Positions 15,304 to 22,600 of a stretch of DNA of 34,115 nucleotides are shown here, piece by piece. Source of the stretch: Actinomycetes bacterium (GTDB lineage: Bacteria > Actinomycetota > Thermoleophilia > RBG-16-64-13); contig JAJZQZ010000008.1 in NCBI GenBank assembly GCA_021802965.1, positions 1-34,115 of the forward strand. Reading direction: 5' to 3'. Position 1 is the first letter of the stretch. Each line of letters begins with the position of its first letter. The position numbers and the translations under genes were made by a program. The notes under the pieces are model-generated. The model ran no database searches, had not been told where the DNA came from, and saw nothing but the letters and a program-made list of their open reading frames with translations.

Positions 15304-16524
15304 TCAGGCGTCCGCCATCTCCTCGCGTAGCAGTAGCAGATCCACCTCGTCGCCGGCGCTGAGAGCCCGGTCGGTGGGCACGAAGATCAGACCGTCCGCC
15401 TTCACCATCGACTTCAACATGCCCGAACCTTGCGGTCCGGTGGAGCTGGCGTGCCACCGCAGCCCCTCGCGCCAGGCGCGTACGCGCACTACGTAGACCC
15501 GGCCGTGGCCGTTTGCGATATCGTCCTCGAGGATGGCCCGGTGGGTGGCGCGCAGCACGCGCCGGTGGCCCATGAGGCGTAGGAGTGCGGGTCGCACGAA
15601 CAGCTCGAACGAGACCATCGCGGCGACCGGATTCCCGGGTACTCCAAAAACCAGGCACGACTCGCGGACGCCGAAGGCCAGCGGTTTGCCCGGCTTCATA
15701 GCCACCTGCCACAGGCGCCGTTGCACCCCGAGAGAGTCCTGTACCTCTTTCACGAAATCGAACTCCCCGACGGAGACCCCGCCAGAGGTGACGAGCACAT
15801 CGTAGCCCAGCCCCCGTTCGAGCATCCTCCGGGTTGTGTCGTAGTCGTCCTCGGCGATGCCCAATCGCTCAGGCAGGGCGCCGGCCTGGCGACACAGGGC
15901 TTCAAGCGTGTAGCTGTTCGAGTTGCGTATCTGCCCCGGACCGAGCGGCTGATCGACTTCCACGAGCTCACTGCCCGTAGAGATGATGGCCACGCGCGGC
16001 CGCCGGTACACGCGCGCCCTCGGAAAACCAAGACTCGCGAGCACGCCAAGCTCCGCGGGGCCCAGCAGATCGCCGGCGAAAAGGACCGGGGCCCCCCGAG
16101 CCACGTCTTCGCCGGCCAGCCGAACGTGGAGGCCCGGTTGCACATGCTCGAATAGTCTGACGCCGGCGGCCGATTCTTCGGTGTGCTCCACCTGCACTAC
16201 TGCGTCGGCGCCGGGAGGCATTGGGGCGCCCGTCATGATCTTGGCGGCCGTGCCGGGCTCGAGCCGGATGTCGGAGTGAGAGCCCGCGGGGATGGTGTCG
16301 ACCAAGCGGACTTCAACCGGCCGGCCGGGGCCGGCCGCCATCGTGTCCTCCGCGCGCACGGCGAAACCATCCATAGCGGAGTTGTCGAACGGCGGCACGT
16401 CGTGCGGAGCCCGGATGTCCTCGGCGAGGACCGACCCGAGCAGTTCAGAAAGGGGCCGTTCTTCAGGTTCGAGGGGCTGGGCTTCGGCCAGCACGAGCGC
16501 CCGTGCTTCCTCGATACTGATCAC
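15304..16524 (-). CDS. moeA: molybdopterin molybdenumtransferase
   Basis: A 406-residue MoeA protein, which inserts molybdate into adenylylated molybdopterin to make the molybdenum cofactor. Landmarks are VPPFDNSAMDGFAVRAED near residue 43, the MoCF-biosynthesis domain with IISTGSELVE and TSGGVSVGEFDFVKE, and MKPGKPLAFG plus FGVPGNPVAAMVSFELF. The C-terminal domain IV is present. It stands alone: no other cofactor gene is in the window. It is divergent from the flgM-like gene across a 95-base gap. Confidence 0.96.
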   Translation of the reverse strand: MISIEEARALVLAEAQPLEPEERPLSELLGSVLAEDIRAPHDVPPFDNSAMDGFAVRAEDTMAAGPGRPVEVRLVDTIPAGSHSDIRLEPGTAAKIMTGAPMPPGADAVVQVEHTEESAAGVRLFEHVQPGLHVRLAGEDVARGAPVLFAGDLLGPAELGVLASLGFPRARVYRRPRVAIISTGSELVEVDQPLGPGQIRNSNSYTLEALCRQAGALPERLGIAEDDYDTTRRMLERGLGYDVLVTSGGVSVGEFDFVKEVQDSLGVQRRLWQVAMKPGKPLAFGVRESCLVFGVPGNPVAAMVSFELFVRPALLRLMGHRRVLRATHRAILEDDIANGHGRVYVVRVRAWREGLRWHASSTGPQGSGMLKSMVKADGLIFVPTDRALSAGDEVDLLLLREEMADA

Positions 16525-16556
16525 GCCCGTAACTCCGCCCCTTTCCCGCCCGTTTA

Positions 16557-16584
16557 TAAAGTCGCAGCTACCCTCGACCGATAA
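16557..16584 (+). promoter_or_regulatory. sigma-28-like promoter for the flgM-like gene
   Basis: TAAA at 16557-16560 and ACCGATAA at 16577-16584 are 16 bases apart; the -10 matches GCCGATAA at 7 of 8 positions. The ATG lies 35 bases downstream. In flagellated bacteria flgM is often transcribed by sigma-28, the factor FlgM inhibits, so site and gene support each other. Confidence 0.55.
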
Positions 16585-16619
16585 ACCAGGATAACACGCA
16601 GCCTGGGGGGCGCGACGGG

Positions 16620-16913
16620 ATGATCGTTTCGAACCAAGAGATAACTCGTGTCATGAGTCTGGTCGGCGGAAACCGCTATCCGAGGAACGGTGTCGCGGCT
16701 GAATGCGCCGCTCCTGTCCTGCCCCCGATCGTTTCCGGCCGCGTCGAGAATCGGCCGGCCGCGGGGCAAGACCGCGACTTTCGGAACACCCGCGTACGGC
16801 GGCTGCAGGAACTGCTCGCCGACGGAGCCTACCCTGTGCCTCCGGACCAGATCGCGGGGAAGATGATCGGCCGGGCCATCTGCGACCAGGTATCCCGCGT
16901 CTTCGACAGCTGA
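16620..16913 (+). CDS. flgM: FlgM-like anti-sigma-28 factor
   Basis: A 97-residue protein whose C-terminal half, VRRLQELLADGAYPVPPDQI followed by AGKMIGRAI, matches the FlgM domain pattern in which a helix is followed by G-x-Y and an IAxKM-type helix. FlgM binds sigma-28 and holds back late flagellar genes until the export apparatus secretes it. The N-terminus MIVSNQEITRVM resembles that of other gram-positive FlgM proteins, supporting the start at 16620. A sigma-28-like promoter lies just upstream. No flagellar structural genes are present in the window, so it is either a detached regulator or the function has drifted. Confidence 0.75.
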   Translation: MIVSNQEITRVMSLVGGNRYPRNGVAAECAAPVLPPIVSGRVENRPAAGQDRDFRNTRVRRLQELLADGAYPVPPDQIAGKMIGRAICDQVSRVFDS

Positions 16914-16939
16914 GCCGAGGCCGGCAGCCACGCCGCTGT

Positions 16940-16968
16940 TTGTGCCTCGCCCGCGTCCGGCATAGAAT
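16940..16968 (+). promoter_or_regulatory. candidate promoter for the M28-like membrane protein
   Basis: TTGTGC (16940-16945) and TAGAAT (16963-16968) are 17 bases apart, with the start expected near 16975 and GGGAGG before the ATG at 17001. Confidence 0.45.
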
Positions 16969-17000
16969 GCTGCACTGACCGTACCCGGACGGGAGGGCGG

Positions 17001-18851
17001 ATGCAGCTTAACGCTCGGCACAGGCTGGCCGACCGGATCTGGCAGTGGAGAAAGATCACCTACGCTATCAGCACCGTCGTCGTCGCCGTGGCGATCGTGG
17101 CGGTCTTTCTGTCTATCTCGTCCCCCAGCACCCTCGTGCGGGTATCCACCGAACCCACGTTCTTCGAGGCCAGCCGGGCCTTCCGCAGCGCCCAGATGTT
17201 CGCGGCCACGTTCCCCGACCGCACCGCCGGGTTCGACGGGGATGCGGCATCCGCGGCGTGGCTGTCGGCACGGCTGAAAGAGCTCAAGATCCCCTCCTCC
17301 ACCCAAACGTTCACGGCCCAGCTCGGCGATCGCATGGCCACTTTGCACAATGTGGTGGTGGTCCTCCCGGGCGAGAGCAAAGAGGCGATCATGCTGAGCG
17401 CCCAGCGCGATCCCACCCTCGCCCGCACCAACGTCCTGACCCCCCCTACGCTGACCCTAGGCGACGCGGCGGGGACCGCGATCCTCCTGGACCTCATCCA
17501 GGTCTTCGCGTCGCGCCCTCACGAGAAGACCCTGATATTCCTGTCGAGCGACGGCGGAGGCTACGGTGGCTTGGGAGTCGACCGGTTCCTGCGCGCGGGC
17601 GGCGGCGCGGACGTGAGAGCGGTCATGTCCATCTACGGGCTGGGGCGAGAGGACCGTCACACACTCCAGGCAGGGATCGAAGGGCCCGATGGCACCTCTC
17701 CCGGCTGGCTGTTCCAGCTCGCCACCGCGACCATGGCCGACGCCGGGTTCGCCCTGGATCACCCGGGCCTGGCCACACAGGTCGCAGAGCACGCGCTGCG
17801 CCTGGCCGACGGCGAGGAGAGCGCCGGTCTTGCCCAGGGCGTGCCCTCGATCGGCATCACGGATGCAGGACCCGGCCGGGTCACCGCGGCCAGCCTGGCC
17901 ACGCAGGGAGCTGCGGTGGAGAGACTTCTCCTCTCCCTGGACGGAGGCACCGAGATCCCTCCGGACCCCGGGACCGCCGTGGTCCTAGGCTCCGGTCGCT
18001 ACCTCACCAACGGGGCACTCGACTTCCTGGCCACACTCATGTTGCTGCCCGGCACCCTGATGGCTCTCACGTGGCTCGCGGTCACGCGCATCCGACCGGA
18101 CGCTTGGGCCCGCTACCTTCGGAACCTGGCCTCCTTCGTGCTCCCCTTGCTGGCCGTCCTCGGGCTCGTCTGGCTGGCCTCCCGGGTCGGCCTGCTTCCC
18201 CATTACGACCTGCCCGCTCCCCCCGACGACCCCCCGGCGAGGATACCGGACTATCTGGTTTCGGCCGCCGTGGCCGCCGCCGGATTGCTCCTCTTCTTGC
18301 TGAGCCGGCATTTCCTCGGCTACCTGCGGCCTCGCGAGTCGCTGGTGATGGCTGAGACCGTGAAACTGAGCATCGGATTGATAGTGCTGGTCGTGGGCCT
18401 CGGCCTACTCGCTTCGCACTCCGCCTTCTCCATCCTGACCGCTGTGACCGCGGCCTGGGCCTGGCCCCTGGTCACCTGCTTCGCCGAACCCAGTCGCACC
18501 GACGGGGGTCAGTGGTACCGCGCGCGCACGAACCGGCTCCTGCTGTTCTCGGGGCTTGTAGCTCCGGCCGCTCTCTACGTGTACCTGACAGTGGCGACAA
18601 GCCTGAGTTGGCGGCAGGGGTGGTGGTGGCTGATGACGCAGACGGCGTCCGGAGCGTACGGGGTACGCGGCCCGGTGGCGTCCGTGCTCATAACCGCGGG
18701 CTTCCTGGTGCTCCTGGGCGTCAAGCGCCTCCGCTTGATCCCCGTCGAGACCCTGGAATCTGACGACCTGGCCATGGTGCTGCCGTCGCCCCGCGTACGC
18801 AAGGTGAAGAGACGCGAGCAGCCGTCGGACTCGCCAAAGATCGTGGGGTGA
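17001..18851 (+). CDS. membrane protein with degenerate M28-peptidase domain
   Basis: A 616-residue protein with an N-terminal membrane segment (about 20-40), an extracytoplasmic domain (about 50-330) and several C-terminal membrane helices between about 340 and 580. The soluble domain follows the M28 aminopeptidase layout (segments LHNVVVVLPG, MLSAQRDP, LGDAAGTAILLDLIQVFA, TLIFLSSDGGGYGGLGVDRF), but the expected metal ligands are changed: the H-x-D pair reads Q135-x-D137 and the acidic pair after the SSD motif is G185/G186. D155 remains. It is therefore probably not a working zinc peptidase; a binding or scaffolding role is an inference. The ATG follows GGGAGG. The C-terminus is basic. The gene ends just before the repeat element at 18900. 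Confidence 0.8.
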   Translation: MQLNARHRLADRIWQWRKITYAISTVVVAVAIVAVFLSISSPSTLVRVSTEPTFFEASRAFRSAQMFAATFPDRTAGFDGDAASAAWLSARLKELKIPSSTQTFTAQLGDRMATLHNVVVVLPGESKEAIMLSAQRDPTLARTNVLTPPTLTLGDAAGTAILLDLIQVFASRPHEKTLIFLSSDGGGYGGLGVDRFLRAGGGADVRAVMSIYGLGREDRHTLQAGIEGPDGTSPGWLFQLATATMADAGFALDHPGLATQVAEHALRLADGEESAGLAQGVPSIGITDAGPGRVTAASLATQGAAVERLLLSLDGGTEIPPDPGTAVVLGSGRYLTNGALDFLATLMLLPGTLMALTWLAVTRIRPDAWARYLRNLASFVLPLLAVLGLVWLASRVGLLPHYDLPAPPDDPPARIPDYLVSAAVAAAGLLLFLLSRHFLGYLRPRESLVMAETVKLSIGLIVLVVGLGLLASHSAFSILTAVTAAWAWPLVTCFAEPSRTDGGQWYRARTNRLLLFSGLVAPAALYVYLTVATSLSWRQGWWWLMTQTASGAYGVRGPVASVLITAGFLVLLGVKRLRLIPVETLESDDLAMVLPSPRVRKVKRREQPSDSPKIVG

Positions 18852-18899
18852 GGACCGCGGGGGCTGGCCCAGAGACGACCCGCGAGCTCAGGCCCGAGC

Positions 18900-18974
18900 A
18901 GGCTGCTGAAGAACGCCGTGGCGCGCCGTCCTGTGCGTTCGGGGGGCCAAGGCCGCCTCGGTGTTCAGCAGCCT
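18900..18974. repeat. dispersed palindromic element, short copy C
   Basis: Perfect terminal inverted repeats AGGCTGCTGAA (18900-18910) and TTCAGCAGCCT (18964-18974) flank a 75-bp element. The inside matches only the right half of the longer copies (TGGCGCGCCGTCC, then GGCCAAGGCC); the central core and hairpin are absent, so this looks like an internal-deletion form. It lies between two converging genes. Confidence 0.7.
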
Positions 18975-18985
18975 TTCCGGTGCTT

Positions 18986-19705
18986 CTACCGGTAGTCCAG
19001 GTACTCCAGAGCCATGTGCCGGACTTGCTCGGCGTTCTCGGCGGCGGCGTCGGCGATCGACTCCAGCCGCTGGATGATGGAATTGAGCTGGTAGAACGTC
19101 TTGTAGTCGGTGTCCCAGTCGAACATGAAGCGGTACATCGTCGCGAACGTGTCGTCGGCCCGACTCTCGATCTTGTCAACTTCCAGAGAGATCTCGAGCG
19201 CCTCCCGGATGTCGCCGCGCATGGCGAAGACGGCGTCGCGGAGCTTCCGCACCCCCTCCACATCGATCTTCGCCATCTGGATCAGGAGCTTGTTCAGCTC
19301 CGGCGGCACGGTGATAGGCCTCATTGCGATCCGGTCGGCCGCACCGACGGCGAAGTTCGCGATCTTGTCGACGGAGGCGACCAAACGGGCGAGATCGGCT
19401 CGGCCCATGGAGAAGACCCCGCCCATGGATAGGCGATCGGCGATCTGCTCCTTGCGGTCGTCGGCCTCACTCTCCAACGCGTCGAGCTCCTTGACCGTGG
19501 CCGCAAGCTCGTCGTATTCGTCAGCGACGAAATGCCGTACCACTTCCTCGAGCTCGTCCACGATACGCACCACTAGGTCGGTGAACTCGCGGACGTGGGT
19601 GAACACCTGCTCTTCCTTCTCCTTGCCCATGGCATCCAGGGCACCTTCAAGGGAAGCCTGGCCTCCGAGCGTCTTGCGGATCCTCTTGATCGCCGACTCG
19701 TCCAC
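18986..19705 (-). CDS. DUF47/PhoU-like phosphate transport regulator
   Basis: A 239-residue all-helical protein of the DUF47 family (PhoU-related), usually encoded next to Pit phosphate transporters and thought to control them. Visible features are long amphipathic helices with repeated acidic/hydroxyl motifs (LDALESEADDRKEQIADRL and VDKIESRADDTFATMYRFMF), the E-x3-D spacing that binds metal clusters in PhoU proteins. It starts 18 bases after the pit stop codon, so both genes are one transcription unit. The C-terminus ends close to the repeat element at 18900. Confidence 0.92.
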   Translation of the reverse strand: MDESAIKRIRKTLGGQASLEGALDAMGKEKEEQVFTHVREFTDLVVRIVDELEEVVRHFVADEYDELAATVKELDALESEADDRKEQIADRLSMGGVFSMGRADLARLVASVDKIANFAVGAADRIAMRPITVPPELNKLLIQMAKIDVEGVRKLRDAVFAMRGDIREALEISLEVDKIESRADDTFATMYRFMFDWDTDYKTFYQLNSIIQRLESIADAAAENAEQVRHMALEYLDYR

Positions 19706-19723
19706 GACTCCCCCTTCCGGGTA

Positions 19724-20746
19724 TTAGAAGACCAGGCTCGAGGCGAAATACAAAAGGGCGGCTGCCACCGCACAGAACGGCAGCGTGACCACCCACGCCA
19801 GCATGATAGCACGGAAGACTTTCCAGCTCACCGAACGGAAACCCATGGCCATACCCGTTCCCGTGACCGCGGATGTCACCACGTGCGTAGTGGAGACGGG
19901 CAGGCCGAAAATCGACGCCACCTGGATGATGAGCGCTCCGCCGACCTCCGCGCTGAACCCGTTGACCGGATGGAGGTGCGTGATCTTCTCGCCCAAGGTC
20001 CGGATGAGCCGGAAGCTGCGAACGGAAAGGTAGGTGCCCACCGCCATCGCCCCGGCGCAACTCAGGATCACCCAGAGTGGGAACCCATGAGCCTTGATGT
20101 ACTGGTTCACGCTCAGGCCTTTGTCGGCCGCCAGGAAGATGGCGATGATGCCCATGACCTTGGTGGCGTCGTTGGATCCGTGGCTGAACGACACCCAGCT
20201 TGACGAGACGACCTGCATATACTTGTAGAACTTGTCGGCGCGATCGATGTCCAGCCGGATCTTCTTCAGGATCAAGCGGCTCGCCCACATGAACAGGAAG
20301 CCGGCCAGGATGCCCAGGAAGGGCGACACGAAGAGCGAGGCGAAGACCAGGATGAGCTTGTTCCAGTGGATGCCCGCGGGACCGAGAGCCGCCAGGCCGG
20401 CTCCGACAAGCCCGCCGACCAGAGCGTGCGACGAGCTCACCGGCAGGGCCCATATCCAGGTGAGGACATCCCATAGGAGGGCGCCGAGGAGCGCGGCCAC
20501 CACCAGATGGGCGGTGGCGTCCTGAGCGCTGATCACACCCCCGATCGTCTTCGCGACGGCCACGCCCATGATGAGTGGGCCAAGGAAATTGAAAGCCGCC
20601 GAGATGGCGATGGCCACTCGCGGCTTGAGGGCGCCCGTGTAGATGACCGTGGAAACGGCGTTGCAGCCGTCGTGGAAGCCGTTCATGAGGTCGAAGCAGA
20701 GGGCGACCACGACGACCACCACGAGAACCCACGCGTCGCTACCCAT
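19724..20746 (-). CDS. Pit-family inorganic phosphate transporter
   Basis: A 340-residue membrane carrier of the PiT family, which takes up phosphate (often as a metal-phosphate) with protons or sodium. The two inverted signature motifs are present: FDLMNGFHDGCNAVSTVI near the N-terminus and WVSFSHGSNDATKVMG in the middle, each within hydrophobic helices. Length is on the short side of the family. It is followed by its DUF47 partner and is divergent from the GGDEF gene. No Pho-box was identified in the 159-base gap upstream. Confidence 0.95.
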   Translation of the reverse strand: MGSDAWVLVVVVVVALCFDLMNGFHDGCNAVSTVIYTGALKPRVAIAISAAFNFLGPLIMGVAVAKTIGGVISAQDATAHLVVAALLGALLWDVLTWIWALPVSSSHALVGGLVGAGLAALGPAGIHWNKLILVFASLFVSPFLGILAGFLFMWASRLILKKIRLDIDRADKFYKYMQVVSSSWVSFSHGSNDATKVMGIIAIFLAADKGLSVNQYIKAHGFPLWVILSCAGAMAVGTYLSVRSFRLIRTLGEKITHLHPVNGFSAEVGGALIIQVASIFGLPVSTTHVVTSAVTGTGMAMGFRSVSWKVFRAIMLAWVVTLPFCAVAAALLYFASSLVF

Positions 20747-20905
20747 CCATCGACCTCATCCTTGCGCCCTCCGCCCTTTCATCCCTCGTCGCGCCAGCTG
20801 CCCATGATTGTCGATATACCGGCCCTTAGAAACCCGTTCCTTCCGCCCGGCGGCATCGTTAATAGAGGTGTCCGCACCGATCTAGGGGGATGCACAGGCA
20901 GTCGC

Positions 20906-22378
20906 ATGGAGAGGTTCGAGACACAACAGCCAAAGCCCGTCGCCCGTGGCAAGGGTGAGAAGCAAGGCCCGCTGCGCCGCGGGGGCCCAGTTCTTTCCCG
21001 GGCCCGCCGCGCGCTCGGGGTCAAGATGCTCCTCGCCACCCTGCTCACGGCCTCCCTGCTCCTCTCGCTCCAGGACGTCTACGTGGGTCTGACCCTCGCC
21101 GTTCTCTTCATCATGGTGACGGTCGTCCTCGACTACTGGGTCTATCGAGCCGTCGATGACCTCTTCAAGCGCCTCCAGTCGCGGAACCGTGAGGCTCACT
21201 CTGTGGACGCGGCCGACCTGCACGTCGGGCTGGAGACCTTGATGACCGACGTCTTCCAGCGCTTCTCCGGCCTCGAGGCGCTCGAGGTCGAGACGGTCCG
21301 CTCCGACCTCTCCCGACTGCGGAGCTTCAACAACCAGCTGATGCGCCTCGGCGAGATAGCCCAGGAGCTCAACGCCGCTCTGCCCTTCCGCGAGACCAAG
21401 ACGAAAGCGCTGGAGCTCTCGCGTCAGCTCCTCTCCGCCGACGTGGTCGCACTGGTGTCCGAAGACGGGCGCCGCTTCGCGCTCGAAGGTGTGGCCGGTT
21501 GCGAGGAGAGCGAGATCAAGGTGGATTGCTGCACCTACTACGCCAAGTGCCCGGTGAGAGCCTCCTTCCGTGACCTTGAGATCGACCGGACCGCGGACCA
21601 CGGGTGCGCGATGTTCCCCCCGACGATGCGCGCACAGCTCTCCCTGCCCTTCAAGCTTGGCGACCGAGTCACCCTGTCACTCCTGGCGGCGGCGGCCCGA
21701 CCCGACGCCTTCGCCGACCTCTCTCCGGTGGTGCTGGCCACCCTGGTGGGCCACATCCAGACCTCGCTCACCACCGCCCAGAAGTACGACCGGATCCGCC
21801 GTGAGGTCGTGACTGATCCATTGACGAACCTTTACAACCGGCGGTTCTTCGAGAAGCGGGCCGAAGAGGAGATCGGACGCAGCCTCAGGCATCAACAGCC
21901 CCTCACGCTCCTCATGATCGACGTCGATCACTTCAAGCGCATCAACGACTCCTACGGCCACCAGACCGGGGACAGAGTGCTGCAATCAGTCGCCAGGCAT
22001 CTGCGGGACGGCGTGCGCCAGACCGACATATGCGGACGGTACGGGGGTGAGGAGTTCGTGGTGCTCCTCCCGAACACTCCCGGGCGGAACGCGGTCTTTC
22101 TGGCCGACCGCCTGCGCGCCGGTGTGGCCGACATCATCTACTCCGGTCTGGGGATCCCCCGCGACGTCGTCATCACCATCAGCGTCGGCGTGGCCACCTG
22201 TCCACGCGACGCCACCACGGTCGACGACCTCATCGCCCGCGCCGACGCGGCACTGTACGAAGCCAAGAACGAAGGCCGCAACCAGGTCTGCCAGGCAGGC
22301 ATCCCCGACCCGCCGCTGGAGCACGCCGAAGCCCGGGCACCCCGAGTCGACCGCCGGATGGGCCTGGCCCGAGACTGA
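20906..22378 (+). CDS. membrane GAF-GGDEF diguanylate cyclase with cysteine cluster
   Basis: A 490-residue protein making cyclic di-GMP. Two membrane helices lie at about 38-80, then a coiled linker (about 85-155), a GAF-like sensor domain (about 155-290) and a GGDEF domain (about 300-462). The active loop is GGEEF (380-384), and the RxxD inhibitory site (R371-D374) stands five residues before it, so product feedback is likely. The GAF domain carries cysteines C199, C208, C209, C215 and C234, which may bind a metal or iron-sulfur centre. The ATG at 20906 is chosen because the frame upstream is antisense to the phosphate transporter; the ribosome binding site is weak. The stop codon is contributed by a half copy of the dispersed repeat. 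Confidence 0.92.
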   Translation: MERFETQQPKPVARGKGEKQGPLRRGGPVLSRARRALGVKMLLATLLTASLLLSLQDVYVGLTLAVLFIMVTVVLDYWVYRAVDDLFKRLQSRNREAHSVDAADLHVGLETLMTDVFQRFSGLEALEVETVRSDLSRLRSFNNQLMRLGEIAQELNAALPFRETKTKALELSRQLLSADVVALVSEDGRRFALEGVAGCEESEIKVDCCTYYAKCPVRASFRDLEIDRTADHGCAMFPPTMRAQLSLPFKLGDRVTLSLLAAAARPDAFADLSPVVLATLVGHIQTSLTTAQKYDRIRREVVTDPLTNLYNRRFFEKRAEEEIGRSLRHQQPLTLLMIDVDHFKRINDSYGHQTGDRVLQSVARHLRDGVRQTDICGRYGGEEFVVLLPNTPGRNAVFLADRLRAGVADIIYSGLGIPRDVVITISVGVATCPRDATTVDDLIARADAALYEAKNEGRNQVCQAGIPDPPLEHAEARAPRVDRRMGLARD

Positions 22379-22435
22379 GGACGACGCATGGCGCCGCCCG
22401 GCGCGGCCCGGACGCCTAGCTTCGTCCCGGGCCCC
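22373..22435. repeat. half copy of the dispersed palindromic element
   Basis: Positions 22373-22405 are identical over 33 bases to 22532-22564 in the neighbouring full element, then diverge. Only the right half of the element is present. Its first bases (GACTGAGG) contain the TGA stop of the GGDEF gene. Confidence 0.75.
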
Positions 22436-22600
22436 AGGACCGAGCGGCGGGTCGCGCCGCGCCGCCAGGGTGCGCCGGGCGGATGCAAGGCGAGGACGCA
22501 GGGAGTGCGCGTAGCCGGAGGCTACGTGTGCGACTGAGGACGACGCATGGCGCCGCCCGGCGCGTCCTGGCGGCCAAGGTGTGGCCCGCCGCTCGGTCCT
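22436..22600. repeat. dispersed palindromic element, copy D
   Basis: Perfect 16-base terminal inverted repeats AGGACCGAGCGGCGGG and CCCGCCGCTCGGTCCT. Further in, the arms pair again through CCGCCAGG.. and GCGCCGGGCGG. The inner hairpin is GTAGCC/GGCTAC at about 22511-22525 with the core GCAAGGCGAGGACGCAGG and GACTGAGGACGACGC. The outer arms are unrelated in sequence to those of copies A-C although the core is shared. The right end overlaps the corA stop codon. Confidence 0.85.

Noticed and set aside
16554-17348. Minus-strand frame opposite the flgM-like and M28-like genes
   Set aside because: No domain is visible, and both opposite genes have start signals and recognisable sequence.
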